From Silurus meridionalis (taxonomy: Eukaryota; Chordata; Actinopteri; Siluriformes; Siluridae), in NCBI RefSeq assembly GCF_014805685.1, contig NC_060886.1, forward strand, positions 22,973,108 through 23,037,107: a stretch of DNA of 64,000 nucleotides. Reading direction: 5' to 3'. Made by a program: the position numbers and the translations under genes. The number at the start of each line of letters is the position of its first letter. Positions within the stretch are counted from its first letter, which is position 1. This document shows positions 12,288 through 50,300 of the stretch, piece by piece. Below the pieces are notes generated by a model. The model ran no database searches. It was not told the origin of the DNA and saw only the letters and a program-made list of their open reading frames with translations.

Positions 12288-15200
12288 CTAAAAACAAACA
12301 CAAGGGAGAGGAGGAAAGAAAAGTCTTCAGAAAACACTACGTGTGATGATTAATCAGTCATTTCTTAAAAAGAAAAAAATGTCTTTACATTCATGCATGC
12401 TGATTGAAAAGCAAACGCTGTTTTTTTTCTTAGCTACAGCAGACATATTACATTTAAACATATAAGAATGCTTATGCAGATTTGTGGTTAATTTGTGTCC
12501 AATGACTATGTCTAATGACTTCAGTTAATGTATAATAATTCCTCTTATTTTTCTCACATTTTGTAAGCTTTATGCTAAAAAGCTTACCATTTTTCCCCCC
12601 ACAAAAATCTACACTCCATTCCCAAGAAAGCAATAATCAGATCTGTGATCGCTAATTATTTTTTATTATAATTTGAAATTGAGCTCAGGTGCAATTCATT
12701 TATACGGATCATCTTTGAGATGCTTCTAAATTTTGATTTGAGTGCACCTGTGTCTAATTCAGTTGATTGGACATGATTTGGAAAGGCACGCACCTGTCAA
12801 TATAAGGTCTAACAGCTGAAAATGCAAAAAAGAGGAATAAACGAGACAAGATTGTATTGAGGCACAGATTTAGGCAAAGATATAAACAAGTGCTGCTGTC
12901 TTGAAGCTTCTTAAGGGCACAGGGGCCTCCATAATTCTTAAATGGGTAATGTGCGGAACAACTAGGATTCTGTCCAGAGTTTGCCACCTGTCCAAATATA
13001 AACCATCAGGGGCGAAAAGCTTAAATAATAGAGATGACCAAGTACCTGATGGTCACTTTGATTGAGCTGCTAAAATCATGTATTGAGGAATTTATAGAAG
13101 TTCAACCATCACTGAAGCACGCCACTGATCTGGGCTTCATGGCAGAGTGGTCAGGGAAAGAAAATCTATTTCAGGGTTTCACAATTCAGATTTTAAATTT
13201 TGTCATTATGAGTATGGAGTGTGGATTATGTGGAAAATATTTCAGAAATAATTTTAGCATTAGCTGCAACATATAAATGAGGAAATAAGGAAGGGGTCTG
13301 AATGCTTCTAATAAATTATATGTGCTACAGACTGGACATTTGGACAACATGGATTTCATTCTATTTAACCATAACATTCAAAGTTACAGTATAAGATTTA
13401 AATGCAGAAAAGCATTCTGGTAAACTGAGCATGTGAATGCTTAAATTGGAAGGTTGCTTTAAGTTTAATTAAATGAGGTGGTAGAGAATGTCATGCTGAT
13501 AGATAGAGCATAAGTACTAGCCAACAACATGTCTGTTCAATAAAACACTCACAGAAATCCAAATCCTCAGGTATATAGGCATACTTGCGGTTGGTGTACT
13601 TGCCAGTGATATCGCTGCGCACGGTCAGCGAGGGATCTGGGATAAAGAGAAATCATATAATTAGGCAAGTTATTAGTTTAGTAGGCTATTTAATGAATAA
13701 CAGTGAGAGGACCTGGTAAAGTTAGAAGAAGCTCACCGACAAAAAGAATTCTGGGAACGTAATAGCCATCAGGAGCCATATTAGCATCTGTTGTTTCATG
13801 CTGCAAGTAATATTTAGGCTAGGTTAGACAATCAGTGAACTGTCCTGTCAATGATGTACAGTATAAAGAGTTCATATCAATTTACACTCACTGAGCACTT
13901 TATTAGGAACACTTGTACACCTAGTCATTCATGCAATCATTTAATCAGCCAATTATGTATCAGCAGTACAGAGAATAAAATCATGCAAATACAGGCCAGC
14001 CATTTCAAGTGATGCTCACCCTTCAGAATGAGGAAAAAAATGTGATCTGAGTGATTCTGACTGTTGCATGTTTGTTGTTGCCAGATTTGTTGGTTTGAAT
14101 ATTTCTGCTGTTCTCCACAGGGTTTCACCTATGACAGTCTGGGTTTTCACAGTAGTGCAATAAAAAAATGAGCAGCAGTTCTGAATCATGTTCCCCTAAG
14201 TGCTCAGTTTGTGTATCATATACATCATGTAAAACATTACCACTAAATTGAGCATGATGAAATCTTCTTTGGCCATTTTTTGGATGGATTTGTGCTCCAC
14301 AAAAGCCTTTTTGAGTGCTTGGTGTATGAATGAAAGAAAAAAAACAACATATTAACACTTTTGGAATACAATAATTTCAGGACTTTTTATGTCACCAACG
14401 ATCAAGTTGTGCTCAGGTACCCAGCACTAGCAGCACTGTGATACTGGGATTTGAACTTACAACCTTCTGATCAGTTGTCCAACATCGCAATCACTAAGCC
14501 ACCACTGGCTATCTCACATATACACTATGTTCTCTACTGTGGTAATTCTTTAAGGGTCAATAGTCTTCATATACAAATGAATTAAATATACAGGAAAAAT
14601 CTGTGGCTTTGAAAAAAATATCCTTTCTATCCTGACGAGAGCAGTCTCTTCCAGGATGATCCTGTGCCCAGCTACATGACACAAGGTTCATTAAATAGTT
14701 TTATGATATGAAGTCTTCAAATCTTAACTCCAAATAAACCCCTATGAGAAAGTGATGCATTAGTTAGACAGCGCACTTTAGTTCTAGCATCTTGTGGAGG
14801 CTTATCATCTTTTTAAGAACTATTGCCTTTTAAATTGTCACCTATTTGTAAATGTATTATATTATAGTGATTAAAACTGTATTTTTCATTGATAACTCTT
14901 AATTTCTTTCAATCTTAAAGCAGAAATTGTTCATATATGATCTAATATCATTTACTAGCATTTACATAATGCACAAATAACTCAAAGCTACAAACCTTGA
15001 CTATATGGGCAATCGTCTAAGTGATGAATGACCATCAGGGGCTTGTTACTGTAGAGACGTGATAAAAAGCACACACAGATGCACACACAAACACATGCTT
15101 ATTAGCAGCACTAATTTAATCTGCAAATGTGCGAAAATGTCAAAGCATATTTGAGATTTAAAAATGATTACCTCTTTTGCATTTTTGTCAGCCCCTCCTC

Positions 15201-15903
15201 ATATGTCTGCACCCAGGTGATGTCATCGCCCCAACCTTAAACAGCGACAAAGTTCACCTGAATGACCTCAACACATGCTACAAATAAACTATACAAGAGC
15301 TACTGTTTGTCCAAATGAGATCAGCCAGTTGGTGAGACATAATATTTAAATTCAAGTGCAAACGTTTGCGTCTACACTGTTTATCCTCAAAACATGGGTA
15401 TGGGTACAATATTGCCTTAAATAAAAATGTGTGATATTAAGAAAAAAAAATTTTTCTTTTCAGAGCATTATAGACATTGGACTGAGATAAACCCTGGAGC
15501 ACCTATAATGGACAGAATAGAGATTATGTAGAAATTAGAGTTTCGTGACATACTTGAAGTGAACTTTGAAGACTTCGGCAAAATTATTTGTGGGACTATG
15601 AGATAACCTCAGTATTTACATGCAGCCTCAGTATATTAATACATGGCCATTTCTTATCAAACAGACACCTGTTTAAAGTTTTAGTTTTGATTTTTTACAC
15701 TTGCTTTTATATTTGGATGTTTGCATGTGAATACATTTTATATTTACAATACATAATTTTTTGCGATATTTATGCAAAATTTATGCATTTATGCATGATC
15801 TTACCTCTTGAAAGAGTCTGGACTGATTTTGTTTTTTTCAGCAAGGCGACGTCATAGGACAACAGTAACAGGAGCACAAACAGGGAGCAGCGAGCCATGA
15901 TTA
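12238..15903 (-). CDS. agr1/agr2: Anterior gradient (AGR) family protein, 7 coding exons
   Basis: ER-resident, thioredoxin-fold protein of the AGR/PDI family, used in mucin and secretory protein folding and in epithelial and cement-gland development. Coding exons, minus strand: 15898-15805 (ATG at 15898), 15235-15172, 15048-14996, 14317-14241, 13800-13737, 13636-13553, 12287-12238 (stop TAA). All junctions are GT-AG and the phases agree, giving 161 residues. Residues 1-19 form a signal peptide ([13 protein letters not shown]...). A TLSRGWGDD block at 28-36 and WVQTYEEGL at 39-47 are AGR hallmarks. The CxxS-type motif CPYS is at 66-69, VIHHLDDC precedes it, and the conserved cis-proline is at about 112 (YYVPRILF). 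The C-terminus HTEL is a KDEL-like retention signal. The N-terminal linker is shorter than in mammalian AGR2 (175 residues). The paralogue is uncertain: it reads like AGR2, but the neighbourhood differs from that of mammalian AGR2/AGR3. Confidence 0.93.
12650..13320 (+). mobile_element. Tc1/mariner relic in the last agr intron
   Basis: Homologous along its length to the larger element at 26870-28205. Shared blocks include 'ttgagctcaggtgc', 'gacatgatttggaaaggcac', 'gcacacctgtc'-like text, 'gatgaccaagtacctgatgg' and 'ggcagagtggtcaggg'. The transposase reading frame is destroyed and internally deleted. It lies between agr exons 6 and 7 on the strand opposite to agr. Confidence 0.75.
13861..14130. 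mobile_element. Dispersed fish repeat in agr intron 4
   Basis: Begins 'actcactgagcactttatta' followed by 'ggaacacttgtacac', a terminus seen in a widespread fish DNA-element family. The body has 'gtgatgctcacccttcagaa' and 'gttggtttgaatatttctgc'. A related internal block, 'atcagccgttcttgaaatac', occurs at 42425. No transposase. The family name is not certain. Confidence 0.5.
14400..14515 (-). mobile_element. tRNA-like SINE head, antisense
   Basis: On the minus strand the segment reads 'gtggcttagtgattgcgatg' then 'atcagaaggttgtaagttca', which preserves A-box-like and B-box-like RNA polymerase III promoter spacing typical of fish tRNA-derived SINEs. The body 'gctgccactgctgggc' of the same family is present at about 51925. 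Confidence 0.55.
15805..15903 (-). CDS. agr1/agr2: agr exon with start codon and signal peptide
   Basis: On the minus strand a strong acceptor, 'gatttgtacacag' at 15916-15904, lies only five bases before the ATG at 15898-15896. The coding part encodes a signal peptide and the beginning of the mature chain ([11 protein letters not shown]), ending at donor 15804-15803 in phase 1. Because an acceptor sits so close to the ATG, the 5' UTR must begin on an upstream exon. Confidence 0.88.
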
Positions 15904-16299
15904 CTGTGTACAAATCAAAGAGACAGACTAACAATGTGCAACAAACACACCGGCACAATCACTATTGTGTAAAATCTCTAGTCGTTGGTTCATATTGTTT
16001 TCACAAGCATTATTGCAGTTAGACTAGCTCTGTTAAGCTCTCCTCTTAAATAATGTGAGGTGTGGGTGAAGAAGCTGTTAGACATGTAAAGCTGGTTTAA
16101 AGGTACAATCAGTGATTCAAGGAAGCAATTCAATGTATTCCTGTATTTTTGTTTTCATTTTTGTGGTGTTGTTTTTTTAAAGGGTTGTGTTAAGGGCTGT
16201 GTCTATAATGAAAGGTTAAAAGCAATACGCATTATCTATTATCAATGCTCAGTGCTACACTGACTCAGGACTACAGTTTGCTTCTGATTACCATCACTG

Positions 16300-16530
16300 C
16301 ACTTCAACATTGTTTATCTGTAATAAATGGACATTTGGTGCAACCCAGATGAGGATGGGTTCCCTCTTGAGTCTGGTTCCTCTCAAGGTTTCTTCCTTAT
16401 GCCGTCTCGGGGAGTTTTTCCCTGCCACAGTTGCCACCGGGTCGCTCATCAGAGACAAACTTACATCTCATTCATTATTATCAATGTTCATTGTTAAAGG
16501 CGCTATGCAAAAGAATATGAATTGAATTAT
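16300..16530 (+). repeat. Dispersed fish repeat family R1, copy 1
   Basis: Contains 'gatgaggatgggttccctct', 'cctctcaaggtttcttcctt' and the end 'gttaaaggcgctatgcaaa'. The same family occurs on the opposite strand at 20610-21190, 28970-29035 and 33675-33960. It is very common in catfish and other otophysan genomes; I do not assign it to a named class. This copy lies just upstream of the agr start-codon exon, inside the inferred first agr intron. Confidence 0.7.
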
Positions 16531-16965
16531 TCATGCACATATGGCACTTTGCCCTGATTGGAGTAAATATTGTCTAGGGTTTTTCTTTTTCTTTTATTCA
16601 GAAAAAGAAAATTATAACAACTTTGACAGATTCTCCAATAAACTGCACAACATTTACTCAACATTTACTAGCTATTTTACTTATAAAGCTGGCAAAAATG
16701 GAGCTAATACTACTTAATTTTTTTTTAAAGCATTGGATTATCATACCAACATTCTAGCTTGTATAAGTTTATTACTGTTCCATGCTCTTTATAGTTGTAT
16801 GTGGAGTTATATTTGAAGTCATCATTGCTTTTTTTGTGCAAAAAGACAACAAGAATGTCAGACAAAATATTTTACAGCAGAGATGCCCAAACTAGACTTT
16901 TGATTTGGTTTTGCAATGCCAAATATAAGAAGAAGAGAAAAAAAGGAAAAATGTTACTAACAGGT

Positions 16966-16994
16966 CTTTTTTTTTTTTTTTTTTTTTTTTTTTT
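16966..16994. repeat. Poly-T tract
   Basis: Run of about 29 T (A on the minus strand) following a purine-rich tract. Confidence 0.8.
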
Positions 16995-17079
16995 CAACAT
17001 TTAATATAATTTTTTTTGTTTTATTTTTTATAATTTTAGTTAAAATGTACTGTATTGTTTAGTGAACTCTTTTGTACTA

Positions 17080-17172
17080 TAAATGGGATTGTTTCTATGC
17101 TTTTATTGTACTATAAGTTGTAATTTAGAAATTTCCCCACTGTGGGACGAATAAAGGTTTATCTTATCTTAA
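17080..17172 (+). mobile_element. LINE 3' end fragment
   Basis: The text 'aatttccccactgtgggacg' followed by 'aataaaggtttatcttatct' is the characteristic 3' terminus of a fish LINE family of the L2/CR1 kind, with a short TTATC-type tail. Only about 90 bp are present. Confidence 0.5.
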
Positions 17173-17380
17173 TATACAAACTTTTTACAAATATTATTAA
17201 ATCATAAATCAGGAGACCCAATTACACTTATTTTTTATTATAATATTTTTTTATAATATAATAGAAGAAATGCAGAATTTTCAACATTCAACCACATGTG
17301 GTAATATCTTCTTAACAAAGCACTGAAAGCAAAGTCTACACATAACACCTTAACATCTTGATTCTTAAAGTTAAACTTAC

Positions 17381-17435
17381 GGTAAGTGAAGCCCAGGAGT
17401 GTGATCAAGACCGGTTGTCCCTCACGCTAGTATTG
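17381..17435 (-). other. agr1/agr2: Inferred non-coding first exon of agr
   Basis: The minus strand has a consensus donor (CC|GTAAGTTT) at 17380-17379 and, upstream, a TATA-like 'ctataaga' at about 17461-17468. A start site about 30 bp downstream of that box would fall near 17435 and give a first exon of about 55 bp. The start-codon exon has an acceptor five bases before its ATG, so such an exon is required; this is the best candidate I can see. No transcript evidence is available. Confidence 0.45.
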
Positions 17436-17459
17436 TCAGGATTTACTGTCATGTAGGTG

Positions 17460-17469
17460 TTCTTATAGT
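17460..17469 (-). promoter_or_regulatory. Candidate TATA box of agr
   Basis: Minus-strand 'actataagaa' lies about 27-30 bp upstream of the inferred first agr exon. A TATA-type promoter suits a tissue-restricted secretory gene. The assignment is inferred from spacing alone. Confidence 0.4.
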
Positions 17470-17957
17470 TGAAACTCACCAAACCGGTCTGACACTAACT
17501 ATTATTCTCCTTTCAACAAAAGTAAACACAAGACATTGTTGTTCAACTGAATGTGAAAGTCTAAAGGGTTGTGCACCTCTTAACCATCTCTTCCACAACT
17601 ATTTTACAACATAGTTAAACAACATTATTTATCTTTTCAACTTTATTTTTAACAGAAACATGTGACTGTTGCTGTGAGCTTTAAATGTCCAGTTCTCTAT
17701 TTAAAAGCTGTTTTAGAGCCGTTTCCCGCTTAATTTATAAATAAAATAGTTACTGTAGGCAAATTTTTATTTACAGTGGTCTAACTGTAATATCTTCACA
17801 ATAATGTCAAACATATTTTAATACAGTGGAAAGTATTTTGTAATATTGCTGTAATGTTCAAGGGTTAACAAGAACAAAAAAAATCTTAAAATTAACCAAA
17901 TGTTTCATTAAAAAAATTTTCCTCCTTAGAAAAACAAAATACATTAAATAAAATCAA

Positions 17958-18010
17958 CAGACAGACAGACAGACAGACAGACAGATAGATAAATAGATAG
18001 ATAGATAGAT
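17958..18010. repeat. (ACAG)n/(ATAG)n tetranucleotide repeat
   Basis: An ACAG/AGAC run turns into a GATA/TAGA run and then 'tctttattgtaattacat', the pattern seen at LINE 3' tails. It may be the tail of an antisense LINE fragment extending to about 18090. Confidence 0.75.
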
Positions 18011-18129
18011 CTTTATTGTAATTACATAATATAGGTACACAGCATTGAAATACAGTTTATTACTTCATCTACCAGAAGTGAAAATAGTAGCATTGTGCAA
18101 ACTGCAAGTGCAGATAAATATGTAAATAT

Positions 18130-19345
18130 ATGTCTTGCTTCCATTAGGGGTCACCACAGCATCTCCATACCCCCCTGCCATCTACATCTGCCTCTTTTAA
18201 ACCATCTACCTGCATGTCTTCCTTACTACATCCATACACCTCCTTCTTGCCTTCCTGTTTTCCTCCTTCCTGGTGGCTCCATCCTCAGTATTCTCTTACC
18301 AATAATCCTCATGTCCCTCCTCTGCACATGTCCAAACCATCTCAATCAAGCCTCTCTCAGCTTGTCCTCAAAATGTCCTACATTTGCTGTCCCTCTAATA
18401 AACTTGTTTCAAATCCTGTCCATCCTCGTCACTTCCAACGAAAACCTCAACATCTTCAGCTCTGCTACTTTCAGCTCCACCTCCTGTCTTTCACTCAATG
18501 CCACTGTCTCTAAACCTACAACATCGCAGGTCTCACCACAGTCCTATAAACTTTCCCTTTCACTCTTGCAGATACCCTACTATCACAAATCACTCCTGCC
18601 ACTCTTCTCCATCCACTCCACCCTGCCTGCACACTTTTCTTTACTTCTCTAATGCACTCTCCATTACTTTGCACTTTGAACCCAGGTACCTGAACTTCCT
18701 CCACCTTCTCCACCTCTTCTCCCTGCAACCGCACCACTCCACTGCCAGGAAAGGACTCAGATCCAAACCTTGATGCAGTCCGACCTCCACCATAAACCAG
18801 TCTGTCGTTCCTACTGCACACTTCACTGCCGTCACACTGTCCTCATACATGTCCTGCACCACACATACTGACACACCTGACTTCCTCATACAATACCACA
18901 ACTCATTTCTCTGCACTCTGTCGTACGCTTTCTCTAAATCCACAAACACACAATGCAACTCCTTCTGACCTTCTTTATACTTCTTCATCAACATTCTCAA
19001 TGCAAATATTGCATCTGTGGTGCTCTTCCTCGGCATGAAACTATACTGTTGCTCACAGATGGTCACCTCTTCTCTCAGCCTGGCTTCCACTACTCTTTTC
19101 CATAACTTCATGATGTGACCAATCAACTTTATTTCCCTGTAGTTACTGCAGGTCTGCACATCTCCCTTATTCTTAAAGATCAGTACCAGCACACTCCTTC
19201 TCCATTCCTCAGGCATCCTCTCACCTTCCAAAATCTTGTTAAAAACTCCACTGCCATTTCTCATAAATATCTCCATGCTTTTACCGGTATGTCATCTGGT
19301 TAACTGACTTTCCACTTTTCATCTTTATGATAGCTGCTCTCACTT
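18130..19345 (-). mobile_element. RTE-like LINE reverse transcriptase fragment (copy C)
   Basis: This is the longest LINE copy in the window. Minus-strand frame 19276-18641 includes GVFNKILEGERMPEEWR, SVLVLIFKNKGD, CSNYREIKL, the palm motif FVDLEKAYDRV and VGLHQGLDLSPFL. The sequence then jumps directly to the RTE C-terminal part (EEVQVPGF, GWSGWRR, ARVKGKVYRTVVRPAM). The catalytic xxDD segment present in copy B is missing, so there is an internal deletion near 18745-18765. The C-terminal end continues to about 18130 with several frame breaks. It ends about 400 bp upstream of the traf3ip1 start codon. Confidence 0.9.
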
Positions 19346-19539
19346 CCTCCTTACTAATCCAGATATAAAAATATATGTAATTAATACTACTACTACTACT
19401 ACCAATAATAATAATCGTAGAACATAAAATCAATTAAATAAAATAATCAATAAAGTTAAACAATTCTAATATTATTAACATTAGGAGAAGTAGTTACTTT
19501 CATTATTATGTTAAACAGCTCTTTATGCAAATTTTTTTC

Positions 19540-19747
19540 CAGTCTCGGAGTTGTTAGTTGTTGCCATGGAGATTCCCTGCGCTTGACAACCAAGCGGCTT
19601 TGCGCACGCGCACGACAGCGCAGTGGTGCATTGTGGGATTGCACGGCAACGAGAGGAGACTGTGAAGTGCGAGTGCAGATCTGCTTATTTATTTGTAGCC
19701 TAAACATTTCCGAGTAGGAGCTGCTTTAGGGGCCTGAAGCACGAACG
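19540..19747 (+). promoter_or_regulatory. traf3ip1: traf3ip1 promoter with RFX X-box and NRF1-like site
   Basis: A locally CpG-rich stretch with no TATA box immediately upstream of the start codon. Positions 19560-19573 read GTTGCCATGGAGAT, a strong match to the RFX X-box seen in ciliary gene promoters. A further GGCAAC half-site is at 19645-19650. Positions 19601-19612 read TGCGCACGCGCA, close to the NRF1 palindrome TGCGCATGCGCA. RFX control is the expected mode for an intraflagellar-transport gene. Transcription probably starts between about 19620 and 19740. Confidence 0.65.
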
Positions 19748-46012
<26,265 letters not shown>

Positions 46013-46020
46013 ACAGAAGC

Positions 46021-46241
46021 AATAAAACAAATGGTTCTACGCGCTGAACACGCCGAAAAGAGGATTCACCCCACGCTCTCACGGTGTGCCAGTATGGTTA
46101 GTACTTTGCACGGGTGTTGGTTGAAAACTGGAAGACGGCATGGGTGCAAATCGGGTCACCCTGTTTACATCTCCATGACGGTCAAAGGTGCCTTCTGTTA
46201 CTACCTGAACCTGAAACCTGAATCTGTTTGGAGAAAATAAA
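46021..46241 (+). terminator. traf3ip1: traf3ip1 3' UTR with two AATAAA signals
   Basis: AATAAA occurs at 46021-46026, nine bases after the stop codon, and at 46236-46241. The second is the more plausible main site, giving a 3' UTR of about 250 bp. Confidence 0.6.
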
Positions 46242-46636
46242 CCCACTCCTGCACTGTGTTAATAGTCACCCAGATTTGCACACATGGTTTGATTGGGAAT
46301 TGGATATTTGGTCACAATGATAATGATGTGGTATATATTTTCTTTTCAAAATGTCCAGATTTTATCTGATTTATGTCTAAAGTAAAAAAAAAAAAAATTA
46401 CATTTGCGGGTACATAAGTGTTGTATCCAGAGTCCTGTTTTATTTATAATACTGAGAGAGAGACCTTCCAGGCAATATCTACAAATGTGGTATTGCTTTT
46501 CAGGTGTACTGTATCACGCTATCTCTCCAAAGCTTGTCATAAGCAATAGCAGCCTGTTTTCCAGACAGATATTACCCTGGTTTGTTTTAGTTAAATAATG
46601 CATTCCCCACTTCCTGTTTTCATTTTTGTTTAAATG

Positions 46637-46640
<4 letters not shown>

Positions 46641-46694
<54 letters not shown>
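46641..46694. repeat. (TA)n microsatellite
   Basis: TA run of about 54 bp directly upstream of a miniature element. Confidence 0.95.
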
Positions 46695-46697
<3 letters not shown>

Positions 46698-46700
46698 CCA

Positions 46701-47343
<643 letters not shown>

Positions 47344-50300
47344 CAGTTATTATAGAGAGTATGGCTGGAGAGTATGGCTGGGTAGTGCACACTAAGAGTT
47401 GTAGTGAGGTACTGGTCATTAAAAAAAGACAAGCGTAGGGGGAAAATGGTGTTGCACACACTGGCTCCATATTAATTTTTCTTTTATTTAGGTGATGTTT
47501 TGTCCCTCAGACCTCCTTTAAGATCAATAATAGAATGAGGACTGGTACATTATATACTATTGGCCACATCCTACCAGTAACGGATCACATGGTGACTACA
47601 CAATAACATATTACACCATCAGGTGAGAAAGAAAAGGCATCCAGATCAAAACTCTTAACAAACTGTGACAGGAACTACAGCCAATCAGAGCACTTTAAAC
47701 AAAGTCACAAGAACCATTATTCCCTGTATCACATAGATACAGTCATACTATATATTCGATCCATGAGTTCACAGGGCTTTTAGACAGTGTATCTTAATTG
47801 TATAATAGAAAACAGCTGTATTTAACCTACAATTTCATGTCAAAATGACTGCTGTGAAACAGTTCTGTTGGACAACACAAGCCCTCCCTTTGAATTCAAG
47901 TGCACAGGCAGCCTCCTCTTGGTACTTTGGGTTAAAGATGTAGTACACTGAAAACAGAGCACAATGTTGGTTGGATGCTCTCAAATATAACCTGACCCTC
48001 AAGGCTAATCATCCAGTGTCCAGCATCCACACATTCTGTTTCACCTGAAACATGACATAGTAACTTAAGAAAGCAGCTTGACTTTCTATATCTTCTATGT
48101 ATATCTCTACATGGAAGAACATGTATGCTTTGGGATACAGATAACTTTTTAAAGCTCATCTGATATGAAATATACAGGATGTAATTTCAATAAATTCATA
48201 CTAAATATTATTTGACAGGGAGTTGGGGGTCGCTTGAAGGTCCTCTCAACATCAGCCACTGTAGGCAGATGAATATAGGGGAAAGACAATAGAATTGTAG
48301 TAGAAATTTTAGCTTCCTAAAATGAATTTCAAGATGGGAACAATTCAGGGCAATAAAATTAAGACTTCAGCAATCAGCTTTACCAACCAAACAATAATAC
48401 AAATATCAATGTGCTGCAAGTTTCTGGCCAGTCACAACACAGCAAGGGGACTGCACTCTAGGAAAATAATGTAAGCTAATGTTACTGATCTGTTCCAATT
48501 TGTTTAGTAGCTAATATGAGATTAGCAGACATCAAATGTAATTCACCTTACCATGTAATTTGGTTGATGGATAATCCTCTTAGAAAAGTCCCGAGTTGGC
48601 ATCATGTCTGTTCCACTATGAGAAATGCCACATCTTGTATTGCACATGAATATTTCCATAATGCATTGTTTTTTACAGTACAGTACCGTTTTAGGGGAAA
48701 ACTGTATTTTACTGTTTGAATTTAGCCGTTTTCTTACAGCATTTTGTCACAGCATATATATAATATTTTTATCTTATTTCAGTCAGCTCTGTCTGGAAAA
48801 TAAGCACATAAAGTTAGCAGTTAAGAGATGGATGCCAAAAATACTAGTCAAGCACCACTGCACTTTTATCAGGAAGACTGTGTGAGCAGAAACCTGTATT
48901 TTCAGCTCTACCTTAAGAACAAGATTTTCAAAAGTGAATTAAAAAGTCCACATGTTAAAATATCACATGGAAACAAACGTCAAAATTCTTTTCAACCAAG
49001 CTTTTCAATCATTGCATAGTAATAACTATATCATATCAGTATTATTAGCTATATCATGAATACGAACTATATCACTGTTTCTAAATGGGAAAACGGCTGT
49101 TGAAAGACTGATCACTACACTATTTTTACCACACTCTCATCGATTGTGCTGTATAATATGTACATTTTGTTTGTATCATAGTTCACAAATGATTATAAAT
49201 TTTGTAGTGAAGTGAAATAAATGGCTACGTTTAAGTAAAACGCTTGCACATGCCCTGTTTTTGTACGATCAGACGTGAAAGTTTGGTTGATGTGAGCCAA
49301 ACATAATTGGGGAATTTTAATGATTATTTTGGATGGCGTTATTTTGGACGTGATGAATGTGCAGAGATTGTGTCTTTGACAAGTTTTATATGAAGTCTTG
49401 GTGGCGTCTGGCATGGCACAGTCACATGCTCGGCTACACACTGCCTTTGAACTCTGATCCAATCTCGAAAACAAAAGCAGTTTATTAATCTAAATGCCTG
49501 TTTTGGAGGACTGATTTTGATTTTTCTGGCAGACATTAAGACAGCTTAAGACATTACTAACACACAAACACACATATGTCCACCTTTTTCTTTCTCCCTT
49601 ACTCTTTCTGTGAAGCATGTGTGGACCCTTGGACTGCTATTGAGAATTGAGACCTGGCCATTTCAGGTAAGATTTATAGGATTTAGAGGCTCTTGAAATC
49701 CCAGGCACCTGCCTGAGGGGCAGCAAGAAGAAGTGAGTGAATGTAAGGATTAGGACTGAATGATTGACTTGCATTTGTTCCTTTTTTCTTTCTCCTTCAC
49801 TGCTGTGTGCCAGTGAGAGTGCAGCTTTTACCTGTTAGGTGCTACATTTAAATTTGTGGAAGTTCCATGAGAACAGCCACTTCCTGTTATCACTTTTATC
49901 CTAAGCAAAACACACGAATAAATAAATGGAACTGAAATAGAAAGGTTTTATGGTACTAACAACAAATCACTGGGCAGGAAATTAGCAAGACTAAAACAAA
50001 TAGATAAAGTACATTAGTTTGGCATAGCTTTTCTCTTTATATGTATGAGCCTTGTGGGTGAACTTGCCGACAGTTTTTTTTATAAGAAATAAGAAAAAAG
50101 CATTGTTCCAGTTGTTCAGCTTTAAGCAGTTGATGAGTAGAGGACAAATATTGTGAAACCAGTTGTGTTGAATTTTTCATCAAATAATTATAATGATTTT
50201 ATTATTGTATACAAAAAGAAATGCATTCACATATACAAGTGACTTTTCCTGTTTCTAGCTTTTGCTCAAACAGTTCACTGAAACAAAACCTAAACAAGCA

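Noticed and set aside
14400..14515. Possible tRNA gene on the minus strand
   Set aside because: A- and B-box-like blocks are present, but no cloverleaf with paired acceptor stem is seen and the text matches a SINE head found in other positions.
18641..19276. 211-codon minus-strand frame as a protein-coding gene
   Set aside because: It is LINE reverse transcriptase with an internal deletion, not a host gene.
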